Source: Paracoccaceae bacterium
GTDB lineage: Bacteria; Pseudomonadota; Alphaproteobacteria; Rhodobacterales; Rhodobacteraceae
Reading direction: 5' to 3'
Assembly: GCA_958296035.1 (NCBI GenBank)
Contig: OY282431.1
Span: forward strand, 1,863,001-1,927,000
Length of the DNA: 64,000 nucleotides
Shown here: positions 18,655 to 28,241 of the stretch, in pieces
How the letters are laid out: each line of letters begins with the position of its first letter
How positions within the stretch are numbered: position 1 is the stretch's first letter
Position numbers and translations under genes: made by a program
Notes under the pieces: model-generated
Told to the model about the DNA's origin: nothing
Databases searched by the model: none
Seen by the model: only the letters and a program-made list of their open reading frames with translations

Positions 18655-19578
18655 ATGCCAATAAAGATTCCCAAAGATCTGCCCGCCTACTCGGTTCTAA
18701 GCAATGAAGGCGTGATGGTCATGTCGAACGAAAGAGCGCGTCGACAAGACATAAGACCGCTCGAAATCGGCCTCGTCAACCTGATGCCCAAGAAGGAGGA
18801 AACCGAGACTCAACTGGCTCGGCTCATTGGTGCCACGCCGTTGCAGATCAACTTTTCACTCATTCGCATGACTTACCACGAGAGTCGGACGACACCACAG
18901 AAACACCTGCAGGAATTTTATCAGACATTTGCCGAGGTCCGACACGCCAGGTTTGATGGATTGATCATCACCGGCGCTCCAATTGAACACCTCGAATATG
19001 AAAAGGTCGATTATTGGGATGAACTCTGCGACATGTTTCGCTGGGCTCAGACGCATGTCCATTCCACCGTCGGTCTGTGCTGGGCAGGCATGGCGCTCCT
19101 CTATTACTGGCGCGGCATTCCCAAGCGTTTGATGAGGACCAAGACTTTCGGCTGCTACAGCCAACATGTCACAGACTGCACCTCACCCTACATGCGGGGG
19201 TTCTCGGACCACTGCATCGTTCCCGTAAGCCGCTGGGCTGAATGCACCGCGGACGACCTGGATAATGTCCCGCAAATCAGGATTCTTCTTGATTCACCCG
19301 CCACCGGTCCGTGCATCGTGGAGGACAGCACTTATCGCTACCTGGGCATTTTCAATCATTTTGAATACGACTATGATACACTGCATCACGAATACACTCG
19401 GGACCTGAATGCCGGCAGCCCGATCGAGTTGCCACGCAACTACTATCCTGACGATGACCCTGAACGGCAGCCTGCCAACCACTGGCGCAGCCATGGTCAC
19501 GTACTTTATGGAAACTGGATCAATCAGATCTACCAGACAACGCCGTACGAGCTCGAGAAGATCGGGTCGAACAGGTAG
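18655..19578 (+). CDS. metA: Homoserine O-acyltransferase MetA, predicted acetyltransferase
   Basis: This 307-residue protein carries out the first committed step of methionine synthesis. The class I glutamine-amidotransferase-like fold is clear: NLMPKKEETETQ, the nucleophile Cys142 in GLCWAGMALLYY, and the catalytic His235 and Glu237 in IFNHFEYDY. Residue 111 is Glu (ITGAPIEHLEYE). In this family Glu at 111 goes with acetyl-CoA use and Gly with succinyl-CoA use, so O-acetylhomoserine is the predicted product despite the metA name. The gene follows the P-loop gene by 19 bases and precedes tetR by about 50 bases. The ATG at 18655 is the natural start (MPIKIPKDLPA). Confidence 0.94.
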   Translation: MPIKIPKDLPAYSVLSNEGVMVMSNERARRQDIRPLEIGLVNLMPKKEETETQLARLIGATPLQINFSLIRMTYHESRTTPQKHLQEFYQTFAEVRHARFDGLIITGAPIEHLEYEKVDYWDELCDMFRWAQTHVHSTVGLCWAGMALLYYWRGIPKRLMRTKTFGCYSQHVTDCTSPYMRGFSDHCIVPVSRWAECTADDLDNVPQIRILLDSPATGPCIVEDSTYRYLGIFNHFEYDYDTLHHEYTRDLNAGSPIELPRNYYPDDDPERQPANHWRSHGHVLYGNWINQIYQTTPYELEKIGSNR

Positions 19579-19628
19579 CGCCAGTTGCCAGGGGGTCGGC
19601 CGCAGGAACATGGTACGGATGACTGCGT

Positions 19629-20252
19629 GTGGCTAAGCGGGGCTACCATCACGGCAATTTGAAACAAACGCTTATCGAGGCGACGCTTGAGCTGGTGGAG
19701 GAACTGGGCCCACAGGCATTCACCCTGGCCGAGGCCGCCAAACGAGCCCAGGTTTCAGCAGCAGCCCCGTATCGTCATTTCCGGTCCAAGAATGATCTCT
19801 TTGTCGAGATTGCCCAGCAGGGATTCGAGACCTTTGCCGACCTGATGGAGTATGCATACAAGTCCGCACAGGAGTCACCGCTTTCTGCATTCGAGGCAAC
19901 AGGACGCGCCTACCTGGCCTTTGCACGACGTTATCCCGGTCACTACATCCTGATGTTCGAATCCGGTGTCTCGCTCAATGCAACCCCCGGGCTGGCCCAT
20001 GCCGCTCAGCGTGCCAAAGGCATCCTTCACCGCGCTGCCGAAGACCTGGTGGTACATATTCCAAAGGAAAGGCGCCCTCCCCCATCAATGGTCAGTGATC
20101 ATGTCTGGGCCTTGAGTCATGGCGTTGTAGAGTTGTTTGCGAGGAACCCCGCCGGTTCCCGCTCGCCGTTCAGCGCCGAAGACCTGCTTGAAAGTGGACT
20201 GGGCGTTTATCTGCGCGGCCTCGGCTTGCTGGCTCCGGACAAGAGAAAATAA
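19629..20252 (+). CDS. TetR/AcrR-family transcriptional regulator
   Basis: A 207-residue regulator. The N-terminal helix-turn-helix is visible: YHHGNLKQTLIEATLELVEE, TLAEAAKRAQVSAAAPYRHF and SKNDLFVEIA, the usual TetR block. The C-terminal half is helical (a WHG/TetR_C-like ligand domain with AFARRYPGHYILMFE). It is probably a repressor of the downstream DUF2852 gene: a perfect 21-base palindrome lies between them at 20301-20321. The start is GTG at 19629 (MAKRGYHHG). The ligand is unknown. Confidence 0.9.
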   Translation: MAKRGYHHGNLKQTLIEATLELVEELGPQAFTLAEAAKRAQVSAAAPYRHFRSKNDLFVEIAQQGFETFADLMEYAYKSAQESPLSAFEATGRAYLAFARRYPGHYILMFESGVSLNATPGLAHAAQRAKGILHRAAEDLVVHIPKERRPPPSMVSDHVWALSHGVVELFARNPAGSRSPFSAEDLLESGLGVYLRGLGLLAPDKRK

Positions 20253-20278
20253 TTTCTTGCCCGGACTTGAACTTGCGC

Positions 20279-20321
20279 TTGTCAGCACTACCTTTTCCGT
20301 GTTAATGTTATTAACATTAAC
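20279..20321 (+). promoter_or_regulatory. Palindromic operator overlapping a promoter, upstream of the DUF2852 gene
   Basis: GTTAATGTTA (20301-20310), a single T, then TAACATTAAC (20312-20321) form a perfect 10-bp inverted repeat. TTGTCA at 20279-20284 is a likely -35 element, and the palindrome falls where the -10 would lie (GTTAAT or TTAATG, spacing 16-17). The site is 22 bases before the DUF2852 start and 48 bases after tetR. Size and symmetry suit a TetR-type dimer, so occupancy would block the promoter. The assignment to this TetR protein is inference from position. Confidence 0.65.
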
Positions 20322-20342
20322 ATTGATCAAAGGGGCAAACAC

Positions 20343-20828
20343 ATGGATTCAACAATGACAGCAACTACCGAAAGTTACTCGAAGCCCGGGGGCACCCGAC
20401 CGACCGACATCAAAGTCAACCACAAACCACATGATCAAGATCAGCATTTGGAGGACAAACGCATGGAGGCGCTCAAGAGCAGGCTGTCGCACGCAATAGG
20501 CTGGATGGACCAGCAAGGGCGGAAGGCGTGGATCGCGCTGATGGTCGTCTGCTTTATCTTCGCTTGGCCGATTGGATTGGCCGTACTGTTCTTCCTGATA
20601 TGGAGCAATCGCATGGGAAAGAAATTCTTCAGATCACGCAAAAATACCGCGGGAATGAGAACCACCAAAAACACGGCCTTTGAAAACTACAAGTCCGAAA
20701 CACTGAACCGTTTGAAGCAGGAACAAAAGGAATTCGAGGACTTCCTGGAACGGCTGAGAGCGGCGAAGGATCAAGCCGAATTTGACCAGTTCATGACACA
20801 ACGGGAACTCGATTCCGCCAAATCCTGA
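20343..20828 (+). CDS. DUF2852 membrane protein
   Basis: A 161-residue protein with a polar, disordered N-terminus of about 50 residues, one hydrophobic membrane segment (WIALMVVCFIFAWPIGLAVL, about residues 62-82), and a basic, coiled-coil-like C-terminus that ends with the FLERLRAAKDQAEFDQFM motif typical of DUF2852. The topology is probably a single-pass or hairpin inner-membrane protein with the C-terminus in the cytoplasm. Function is unknown. It is preceded by the palindrome at 20301-20321 and followed by a good terminator, so it forms its own unit, likely repressed by the adjacent TetR protein. Confidence 0.8.
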   Translation: MDSTMTATTESYSKPGGTRPTDIKVNHKPHDQDQHLEDKRMEALKSRLSHAIGWMDQQGRKAWIALMVVCFIFAWPIGLAVLFFLIWSNRMGKKFFRSRKNTAGMRTTKNTAFENYKSETLNRLKQEQKEFEDFLERLRAAKDQAEFDQFMTQRELDSAKS

Positions 20829-20854
20829 AGACATTCAACTGGACCGGCCGAAAG

Positions 20855-20889
20855 AACCGGCGGCGTTTGACAGCGCTGCCGGTTTTTCC
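20855..20889 (+). terminator. Rho-independent terminator after the DUF2852 gene
   Basis: AACCGGCGGCG (20855-20865) pairs with CGCTGCCGGTT (20874-20884) with one mismatch; a short loop separates them and the run GGTTTTTCC follows. It lies 27 bases after the stop codon. Confidence 0.8.
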
Positions 20890-21344
20890 TTGGCAAGACG
20901 GAACTGCAACCGGCTCGCTCGTCTGAAGGGTAGACAGATTCAACTGCCGGGTTGACGTCGGCTGTCCACAGTTCTTGCTCCATGAAGGGTCAGTAGTGTG
21001 CGGGTCGGCGCAGAGGTATCCGGATGCTGCCGAACCGGGATCGTATCCGTCAAGACACAATGGGATCATCGGCGAGTCGCTGCGCCTGGTCACCTCCAAA
21101 TCGAACTTACCACCACGGTGGTGCCGCCTTTCGACAGGTTTTGCCAGGCCGATGGTTTGCTCTGCAAGACTTTTTCGAAGCGTTCCATGCGGCTGACGCT
21201 ACTCCACCTCCCTTTTTAATTGAAATTTGGAGCAAACTGATGTTCTTTGAGGCTTGCGTCGGCAAACCGTTATTGTCCGGCGGTTGATCAGGAATACCAA
21301 GGGCCGTCCGCGGCTCACGATGCAGTTCAGGAGACAGGTTGGAC
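20890..21344. other. Leader region of ilvB
   Basis: About 450 bases without a recognisable gene. Acetolactate synthase operons are often controlled by attenuation, but I found no leader peptide rich in Ile, Val or Leu and no clear terminator stem here. AGGAGA at 21329-21334 is the ilvB ribosome-binding site. Confidence 0.4.
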
Positions 21345-23135
21345 ATGTCCTCAAAGACCGACGACAGCAGCTCAATGCATCGCATGACCGGCGCCAAAAT
21401 GGTTGTTCAGGCCTTGAAGGACAATGGTGTTGACGTCGTATTCGGCTATCCGGGCGGTGCCGTGCTGCCGATCTATGACGAAATCTTCCTGCAAAACGAA
21501 ATCCGGCACGTGCTTGTACGCCACGAACAGGGCGCTGTACACGCAGCCGAAGGATATGCCAGATCAACCGGAAAACCGGGCGTTGTCCTGGTAACCTCTG
21601 GACCGGGTGCCACAAATTCGGTTACCGGCATGACCGATGCGCTGATGGATTCGGTCCCCGTCATCGTGTTTTCGGGCCAGGTACCGACATTCATGATCGG
21701 CAACGATGCTTTTCAGGAAGCTGATACCGTTGGCATTACACGGCCCTGTACAAAACATAACTGGCTCGTGAAGGACACAGATCGCCTCCCGCACGCTATA
21801 CATCAGGCCTTCTTTGTTGCGACGCATGGTCGACCGGGCCCGGTCCTCGTTGACATTCCCAAGGATGTGCAGTTTGCGACAGGAAACTATGTCCCCCCTG
21901 AGCAGGCGGATTCAACCAGCTACAGGCCCGTGGTCAAGGGAGACAGGCAGGCCATAGAGACGCTTGCAGAATTGCTTGAACGGGCCGAGCGACCGATCTT
22001 TTACACTGGTGGCGGCGTCATAAACTCGGGCCTCGAGGCCTGCCAACTGTTGCGCCAGCTCGTCGAACAGACCGGTTTCCCCGTAACCTCGACGCTAATG
22101 GGTCTTGGTGCTTACCCTGCATGCGGCAAGCACTGGCTGGGCATGCTCGGCATGCACGGTGCCTATGAAGCCAACATGGCGATGTATGAATGTGACCTCA
22201 TGATTAATGTCGGTGCCAGATTCGATGACCGCATCACCGGGCGTGTCAGTGACTTCAGTCCGGCCTCGTACAAGGCACACATCGACATTGACCGCTCTTC
22301 AATCAACAAGGCAATTCCCACCGAACTGCCGATTGTTGGCGACGCCGGCCACATCCTGCGGGACCTTCTTGAGGCCTGGTTGGAACGGGGCGGCAGGACG
22401 CAAACAGAATCGGTCGCCGACTGGTGGTCTCAGATCAGGGATTGGAAGCTCAGGGACAGCTTTCAGTACGATAACTCCGGATCGACCATCAAGCCGCAAT
22501 ACGCCATTCAGCGGCTGGAGGCGCTGACCAAGGGGCTGGATCGCTACATCACGACAGATGTAGGACAGCACCAGATGTGGGCAGCCCAGTTCATGGGCAT
22601 GGATGAACCGTTTCGCTGGATGACGTCGGGAGGCCTCGGGACGATGGGCTACGGATTGCCGGCCTCGATCGGCGTGCAGATCGCTCATCCTGAATCGCTC
22701 GTTATCAACGTGGCCGGGGATGCCAGCTGGCTCATGAACATGCAGGAAATGGGTACAGCCGTCCAGTACCGGTTGCCCGTCAAGCAGTTCATCGTCAACA
22801 ATATGAGGCTGGGAATGGTCCGCCAGTGGCAGCAGATACTGCACGGTCAGCGCTATAGCCACTCCTGGTCGGAGGCCTTGCCTGATTTTGTCCTCATGGC
22901 GCGGGCATTTGGCTGCCATGGCATCCAGGTCACCCGACCAGAAGACGTCGATGATGCCATTACCGAGATGGTCGAGACCGATGGACCGGTCATCGTCGAT
23001 TGCGTGGTCGAACGTCACGAGAATTGTTTTCCGATGATTCCCTCTGGTGAGCCACACAACCGAATGATCTTTGCTGAGGACGTCGAAGCGGAGACTGATG
23101 AATTGATCAGTGGCGCCGGCTCGGTTCTGGTTTAG
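21345..23135 (+). CDS. ilvB: Acetolactate synthase, large subunit
   Basis: This catalytic subunit of about 596 residues makes acetolactate for valine and leucine, and acetohydroxybutyrate for isoleucine. The ThDP fold is in the usual order: VFGYPGGAVLPIYDE, the activating Glu in VRHEQGAVHAAEGYAR, VTSGPGATN, the middle domain, then GTMGYGLPASIG and the Mg/ThDP block GDASWLMNMQEM with the following Asn-rich loop (VNNMRLGMVRQWQ). I chose ATG 21345, ten bases after AGGAGA; a TTG six bases earlier is only four bases from that site. ilvH follows after a 14-base gap. ilvC, which often comes next, is not here. Confidence 0.95.
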   Translation: MSSKTDDSSSMHRMTGAKMVVQALKDNGVDVVFGYPGGAVLPIYDEIFLQNEIRHVLVRHEQGAVHAAEGYARSTGKPGVVLVTSGPGATNSVTGMTDALMDSVPVIVFSGQVPTFMIGNDAFQEADTVGITRPCTKHNWLVKDTDRLPHAIHQAFFVATHGRPGPVLVDIPKDVQFATGNYVPPEQADSTSYRPVVKGDRQAIETLAELLERAERPIFYTGGGVINSGLEACQLLRQLVEQTGFPVTSTLMGLGAYPACGKHWLGMLGMHGAYEANMAMYECDLMINVGARFDDRITGRVSDFSPASYKAHIDIDRSSINKAIPTELPIVGDAGHILRDLLEAWLERGGRTQTESVADWWSQIRDWKLRDSFQYDNSGSTIKPQYAIQRLEALTKGLDRYITTDVGQHQMWAAQFMGMDEPFRWMTSGGLGTMGYGLPASIGVQIAHPESLVINVAGDASWLMNMQEMGTAVQYRLPVKQFIVNNMRLGMVRQWQQILHGQRYSHSWSEALPDFVLMARAFGCHGIQVTRPEDVDDAITEMVETDGPVIVDCVVERHENCFPMIPSGEPHNRMIFAEDVEAETDELISGAGSVLV

Positions 23136-23149
23136 TTGGAGGTACGGTA

Positions 23150-23707
23150 ATGAGCCCGCTGAAGCTGGAAAGAGGCGTGTCCAATCGCTCGGCCTACGAC
23201 CTGAGAAACCCTGTCGAGGTGTCGGAAACCCATACCATCGCCGTGCTTGTCGATAATGAAGCTGGTGTATTGGCGAGGGTAATAGGACTGTTTTCCGGAC
23301 GCGGTTACAATATCGAAAGCCTGACCGTGGCCGAAATCGACCACACCGGCCATCGGTCGAGAATTACAATCGTCACGCGCGGAAACCCCGCAGTCATCGA
23401 TCAAATTCGAGCCCAGCTCGAACGTATGGTTCCCGTTCACGAAGTGCATGACCTGACTGTGGACGGCGATACAATCGAAAGGGAATTGGCACTTCTCAAG
23501 GTGCGAGGCACCGGATCACAGCGGGTAGAGGCACTTCGTCTTGCCGACATATTTCGCGCCAAGGTTGTCGACTCGACCCTGGAGAGCTTTGTATTCGAGA
23601 TTACCGGCACCTCCGACAAGGTCGATAAGTTTGCGGAACTGATGCGACCACTGAAACTGGTGGAACTTGCCAGGACCGGCGTCGTTGGAATCTCTCGGGG
23701 CGTATGA
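23150..23707 (+). CDS. ilvH: Acetolactate synthase, small regulatory subunit
   Basis: A 185-residue regulatory subunit. The ACT domain starts near residue 27 (ETHTIAVLVDNEAGVLARV, then GLFSGRGYNIESLTVA), the valine-binding fold. The second domain includes ELALLKV and closes with LKLVELARTGVVGISRG, the family tail. It lies 14 bases after ilvB on the same strand and assembles with it; valine feedback acts through this subunit. Confidence 0.95.
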   Translation: MSPLKLERGVSNRSAYDLRNPVEVSETHTIAVLVDNEAGVLARVIGLFSGRGYNIESLTVAEIDHTGHRSRITIVTRGNPAVIDQIRAQLERMVPVHEVHDLTVDGDTIERELALLKVRGTGSQRVEALRLADIFRAKVVDSTLESFVFEITGTSDKVDKFAELMRPLKLVELARTGVVGISRGV

Positions 23708-23796
23708 CAGGATTTTCTGTCCCGGTCGATCAACCCTTACGGCTTGCGTTTAACTGAAGGTCTGCCGAAGACCAGCTGGCTGGCACGTAACCGCGG

Positions 23797-26700
23797 TCAG
23801 CTGCACCCGGTCGTGGTGCCGCAATTGACGCAGTGCAGGCAGGTTCCGCTCCGAACGAGCGTGTAGTTGCCGCATTCCTGGCACACATCGCCTGAATACG
23901 CCGGTTCTGCCTCCCCGGTGCTAATGCCTGGCTCCTCCGGGTTTGACCGATGTGATTGAATCGCTATCACGTTATCCCTCCCGGCTTGCACCTGCTGGCC
24001 ACTACCATTCACGACCAGGGTACTCCCCTGCCCTGCGCTCACGGCGACATCGCTCTCGTTCCGTGCTGCAGTATTCCCTCGATAAAACCCTGCCGATGCC
24101 GGCTGACGAGCCGAAAGTTGCTCTTCCAGTTGTGCCGTCTGTTCGGCATATTTTTTGTTGACGCTGCCAATTTCGTCAAAACGATTCTCGCTTGGCTTGA
24201 CATGGGCAAGGTCGGTTCTGTCCAGGTAGCTAATGGCCAGCTCCCTGAATATATAGTCGAGAACTGACATCGAGTTCTTGATGGTTTCATTGCCGATGAC
24301 CATGCCAGATGGCTCGAATCGGGTATTCACGAATGCTTCGACAAATACATCAAGCGGTACGCCGTATTGAAGCCCTAGTGACACGGCGATGGCGAAGTTG
24401 TTCATCATTGCCCGAAAGCTTGTGCCTTCCTTGTGCATGTCAATGAAGATCTCGCCCAGCGTACCGTCATCATATTCACCGGTCCGCAGATAAATCTTGT
24501 GACCGCCAACGACAGCTTTCTGAGTATAGCCAACACGCCGTTGAGGAAGCTTTTTGCGTTGATATGCAAATGAACTGGAATTTCCCCTGGACTTGGCAAT
24601 TGCCTGGGCAAGTTCCACGGTCTTTGCGGCGCCTGTCTTGTCGGAACTGTCAAGATCCTCGGCTGCATCCAGAAGGCTTGCCATGGCCGACGACAGCGGC
24701 TGGCTGAGTTTCGAGCCATCACGATAGAGTGCGACAGCCTTGATGCCGAGTTGCCACGACAAGAGGTAAACCGACTTGCAGTCATCAATGGAAGCATTTG
24801 CCGGCATGTTCACCGTCTTCGAAATCGCCCCTGAGACGAAACTTTGCGCAGCCGCCACCATCTTGATGTGGCTGTTGACTCCCAGGCAGCGTGTTCCTTT
24901 CCTTCCATTGGGATTGGCGCAGTCAAAAACCGGCAAATGTCTGGCTTTCAGGTGCGGTGCTCCTTCGAGTGACATCGAACCGCAAACGTACTCGTTGGCT
25001 TCTGCTATTTGCTCCTCGCTAAATCCAAGTGCATCTAGCAGCCTAAAGCCGGGGTCCCTTAGCTTGCTCAGCTCCAGCCCGAGCGTTTCGAGGCAAAACC
25101 CCATTCCTACTCGCTCCGGCGTGAAAACAAGCCTCAGGTCAAACGCGGTGGCAAGACTTCCCTCAATGCGATCCAGCTCCTGCTCACGAAATCCATGTGA
25201 CTTTAGTATTTCGTGATTGAGATGAGGCGCCCCCCGCAAGGTTGCCCGTCCAATCGTATAGGCTTTGATGTCGGAAATTTCTGATTCGCTGTAACCCAGG
25301 GCCTTCAGGCCCTTGGGCACCGAGCGGTTGATGATCTTGAAAAAACCGCCGCCGGCGAGTTTCTTGTACTTGACAAGTGTAAAGTCCGGCTCGATGCCGG
25401 TTGTATCACAATCCATGACCAAGCCAATAGTGCCTGTTGGCGCAATCACCGAGACCTGAGCATTGCGATAACCCTTCTTGATGCCAAGCTCTAGAGCCTT
25501 GTCCCAGGCGCGTCGGCCCAGTTCGACCAGAGTTGGATCGGGGCAGTCCTCCTGACACAGCGGCACAGGAAGCGTAGCCAGGTTGTGGTAACCTCGGGTG
25601 TTTCCGTAAGCCGCATTGCGATGATTGCGAATGACCTGCAACATTGCAGAGCGATTGGGCCCGTATCCCTCGAACGGTCCCAGCTCACCGGCCATTTCTG
25701 CTGAAGTTGCATATGCAACGCCGCTAAGCAGTGCTGTCAGTGCGCCGCACATGCTCCGCCCACCTTCTGAATCGTAGGGGATGCCCATGTTCATCAGAAG
25801 TCCACCAACATTGGCATAGCCGATTCCGAGCGTACGATATCGATGCGACCGACTGGCGATCTCTTTCGATGGAAACTGTGCCATCAGTTGCGAGATCTCA
25901 AGGGTCATCGTGATCAGCCGAATCACATGCGAGAATTCCTCGCCGTCGAAGCTGCCATTACGATAGAAGGCCAGAAGGTTGATGGAGGCCAGGTTACACG
26001 CCGTATCATCAAGAAACATGTACTCTGAGCACGGGTTGGAAGCCCGGATTTCTCCGCTTTCCGGACAGGTATGCCAGTCGTTGATCGTATCGTGAAACTG
26101 AACTCCGGGATCGGCACAAGCCCAAGCCGAGTGGCAGACCTGCTCCCAAAGACCCCGGGCCCGAACCGTGCGAGCTACCCTACCACTGGTACGCCAATAG
26201 AACTTCCATTCCGCATCGTCCCCGACAGCCTTCATGAAGCTATTTGTGACCCTCACCGAATTATTGGAGTTCTGACCCGATACGGTTGCATAGGCTTCTG
26301 ATTCCCAGTCCGCATTGAACTCTGAAAAGTCGAAGTGCTTGTAGCCCTGACGCGCATACTGGAGGACACGATTGATATAGGCCCGCGGCACCATGGCGCG
26401 CCTGGCCCTCGCCAGGGCCTGCCTCAGGGTTCCATTCCTTTCCGGATCGCACGCTTCAATTTTGGGAAGTTTGGATTCGTTGATGGCCTCGAAGATGTGA
26501 TCGAGTTCCCTTGAAATCGCCCGAGAACCGGCCACCAGCGAAGCGACCTTCTGTTCTTCCCGAACCTTCCAGTTGATGAACTCCTCGACATCAGGATGAT
26601 CCATGTCACAAATGACCATCTTGGCGGCTCGCCTGGTCGTCCCGCCCGACTTGATGGCACCAGCCGCTCTGTCACCGATGGCAAGAAAGCTCATCATCCC

Positions 26701-27456
26701 GCTGGACTTGCCACCGCTGGCAAGCGGTTCGTTTTGAGCCCTCAGGCGAGAAAAGTTGGTACCGGTACCAGAGCCGAACTTGAATAGTCGAGCTTCGCGG
26801 CACCACAAATCCATGATGCCTCCATCGGTGACCAGATCGTCGCTGATCGACTGGATGAAACAAGCATGCGGCTGTGGCCGACCATAGGCACATGTCGAGC
26901 GCTTGAGCATTCCATCGCTCGCGTCGACGAAGTAATGACCCTGCTCGGGACCGGTGATTCCATATGCCCAGTTTATGCCCGTGTTGAACCACTGCGGCGA
27001 ATTGGGTGCTGCACGTTGGGTTGCCAGAATGTATCTGGATTCGTCAAAAAAGGCGCGTGCATCATCCTCGCAGTCAAAATAGCCGCCTTTCCATCCCCAG
27101 TAGGTCCAGGTTCCGGCCAGGCGATTGAAGACCTGCTTGGCAGAAGTTTCACCACCCCAGCGCAGACTGGCCGGAAGCTCTGCAAGCTCATCCATAGCGG
27201 GTTCGTGGCGCCACAGAAATGATGGAACGTCTTGCTCTTCGACCGGCTTCAGCCGGCGAGCAACACCTGCCTTGCGAAAGTACTTCTGGGCAAGCACATC
27301 GGTCGCCACCTGACTCCATGCGGCAGGGACCTCGATTCGGCGCAACTCGAAAACTGTCTTGCCGTTGGTATCGCGAATTTCCGAATCCGCGGTCATAAAC
27401 TCAAGGGTCGAGAACGGGCAGGCTCCCGATCTCGTGTACCTGCGCACGACCTTCAT
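23797..27456 (-). CDS. nrdJ: Vitamin B12-dependent ribonucleotide reductase (class II)
   Basis: A 1219-residue class II reductase of the long alphaproteobacterial type, which makes deoxyribonucleotides using adenosylcobalamin and works with or without oxygen. Visible features are [13 protein letters not shown] with the substrate loop, the active-site [21 protein letters not shown] region (split here; N-x-C-x-E catalytic motif), a second conserved loop in [10 protein letters not shown], and the C-terminal cysteine cluster CQECGNYTL followed by CLHCVNCG. The start ATG at 27456 follows AAAGGGGAAAG. The gene is monocistronic, convergent with ilvH. It makes the cell dependent on cobalamin unless another reductase exists elsewhere. 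Confidence 0.95.
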   Translation of the reverse strand: MKVVRRYTRSGACPFSTLEFMTADSEIRDTNGKTVFELRRIEVPAAWSQVATDVLAQKYFRKAGVARRLKPVEEQDVPSFLWRHEPAMDELAELPASLRWGGETSAKQVFNRLAGTWTYWGWKGGYFDCEDDARAFFDESRYILATQRAAPNSPQWFNTGINWAYGITGPEQGHYFVDASDGMLKRSTCAYGRPQPHACFIQSISDDLVTDGGIMDLWCREARLFKFGSGTGTNFSRLRAQNEPLASGGKSSGMMSFLAIGDRAAGAIKSGGTTRRAAKMVICDMDHPDVEEFINWKVREEQKVASLVAGSRAISRELDHIFEAINESKLPKIEACDPERNGTLRQALARARRAMVPRAYINRVLQYARQGYKHFDFSEFNADWESEAYATVSGQNSNNSVRVTNSFMKAVGDDAEWKFYWRTSGRVARTVRARGLWEQVCHSAWACADPGVQFHDTINDWHTCPESGEIRASNPCSEYMFLDDTACNLASINLLAFYRNGSFDGEEFSHVIRLITMTLEISQLMAQFPSKEIASRSHRYRTLGIGYANVGGLLMNMGIPYDSEGGRSMCGALTALLSGVAYATSAEMAGELGPFEGYGPNRSAMLQVIRNHRNAAYGNTRGYHNLATLPVPLCQEDCPDPTLVELGRRAWDKALELGIKKGYRNAQVSVIAPTGTIGLVMDCDTTGIEPDFTLVKYKKLAGGGFFKIINRSVPKGLKALGYSESEISDIKAYTIGRATLRGAPHLNHEILKSHGFREQELDRIEGSLATAFDLRLVFTPERVGMGFCLETLGLELSKLRDPGFRLLDALGFSEEQIAEANEYVCGSMSLEGAPHLKARHLPVFDCANPNGRKGTRCLGVNSHIKMVAAAQSFVSGAISKTVNMPANASIDDCKSVYLLSWQLGIKAVALYRDGSKLSQPLSSAMASLLDAAEDLDSSDKTGAAKTVELAQAIAKSRGNSSSFAYQRKKLPQRRVGYTQKAVVGGHKIYLRTGEYDDGTLGEIFIDMHKEGTSFRAMMNNFAIAVSLGLQYGVPLDVFVEAFVNTRFEPSGMVIGNETIKNSMSVLDYIFRELAISYLDRTDLAHVKPSENRFDEIGSVNKKYAEQTAQLEEQLSARQPASAGFYRGNTAARNESDVAVSAGQGSTLVVNGSGQQVQAGRDNVIAIQSHRSNPEEPGISTGEAEPAYSGDVCQECGNYTLVRSGTCLHCVNCGTTTGCS

Positions 27457-27631
27457 TCTTTCCCCTTTGGCCCTTCCCGGTGCGTTGAAAGCTGCTGTCC
27501 AAATGCAACGACTTAAATGCCGACCCGACTCCAGATCCGGCCTAGCTTGGAAACCGTCTCAAATAGCCATCGTGTAGGGACAAGGCGGTTTTTAACACCA
27601 TAAGTAGTACAAACGCAAATCCGGGAACTGA

Positions 27632-27823
27632 GAGGCGGCTAACAAGATGCTGGTAGCGGAGCGCATGAAGCGCTCTGGAATGCAGTGGAACATCGGCGGC
27701 GGACTGGCGATATTGACCTACCGGTCGTTGGCGCAGTCGGCTCGACTTGATGCTGCGCGGGCGCATCTGATGGCCTACAGAAAAGGTCGGTTTGCGGCCG
27801 ATAGCGGTCCCTGCGAGAAGTAG
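27632..27823 (+). pseudogene. Transposase C-terminal fragment, probably ISKra4-like
   Basis: A 64-codon piece reads EAANKMLVAERMKRSGMQW, then GGGLAILTYRSLAQSARLD, ending at a TAG (27821). The E-A-ANK-x-LV-x-x-R-x-KRSGM-x-W and LA-x-LT-x-RSLAQS blocks resemble the C-terminus of ISKra4-type transposases. A stop lies just upstream in frame, so nothing else of the protein survives here. The family assignment is from memory. Confidence 0.55.
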
Positions 27824-27849
27824 ACACTTGGGGTCAATTTGAGGCATTC

Positions 27850-28241
27850 GATGTCGTCGCGGCAGGGCCGTCGGTTGCCCGACGCCCCCCGCACAGATCC
27901 GGACGTGCGCGTTAACGCATCCGGCTCCGCCTTCGGGTCATGACGGCCAACCGCCGGTACGGCCACGGGTGTACGATGCGGATACGGGGCCACGGTAGCT
28001 GGATCATGTAACTGACCTCGTCCCATGACGTCCTGTCCTTCTGCGAGCGACGGCGAAGGGCTCGCAGGCGCAGGCGTTTGACGACTTGCGCAAAGTCTTG
28101 CAGATGGCAAAAGCTCCCGGGAACGGCATAATATTGTAGCCGGCCGGCGATGATCTTCCCCGTCCACGCCGCCAGCGCATGGACGCCTCGGTGCCTGTTC
28201 TGATACAACACCGCCCTGATCCGACGCAGCGTTCGGCTCAC
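27850..28241 (-). mobile_element. Group II intron remnant with reverse transcriptase/maturase C-terminus
   Basis: The minus-strand frame 28241-27912 reads GRLQYYAVPGSFCHLQDF, then VKRLRLRALRRRSQKDRTSW and PWPRIRIVHPWP. This is the C-terminal part of group II intron proteins (Y-x-YYGVPGN, LRRRSQ, RI-HP-P). Beyond its stop the minus strand continues GCACGTCCGGATCTGTGCGG, the type of sequence that follows the intron protein stop. The RT catalytic domain (with the YADD box) is missing, so the element is dead. The adjacent stretch to about 29100 may hold further eroded pieces. Confidence 0.7.
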
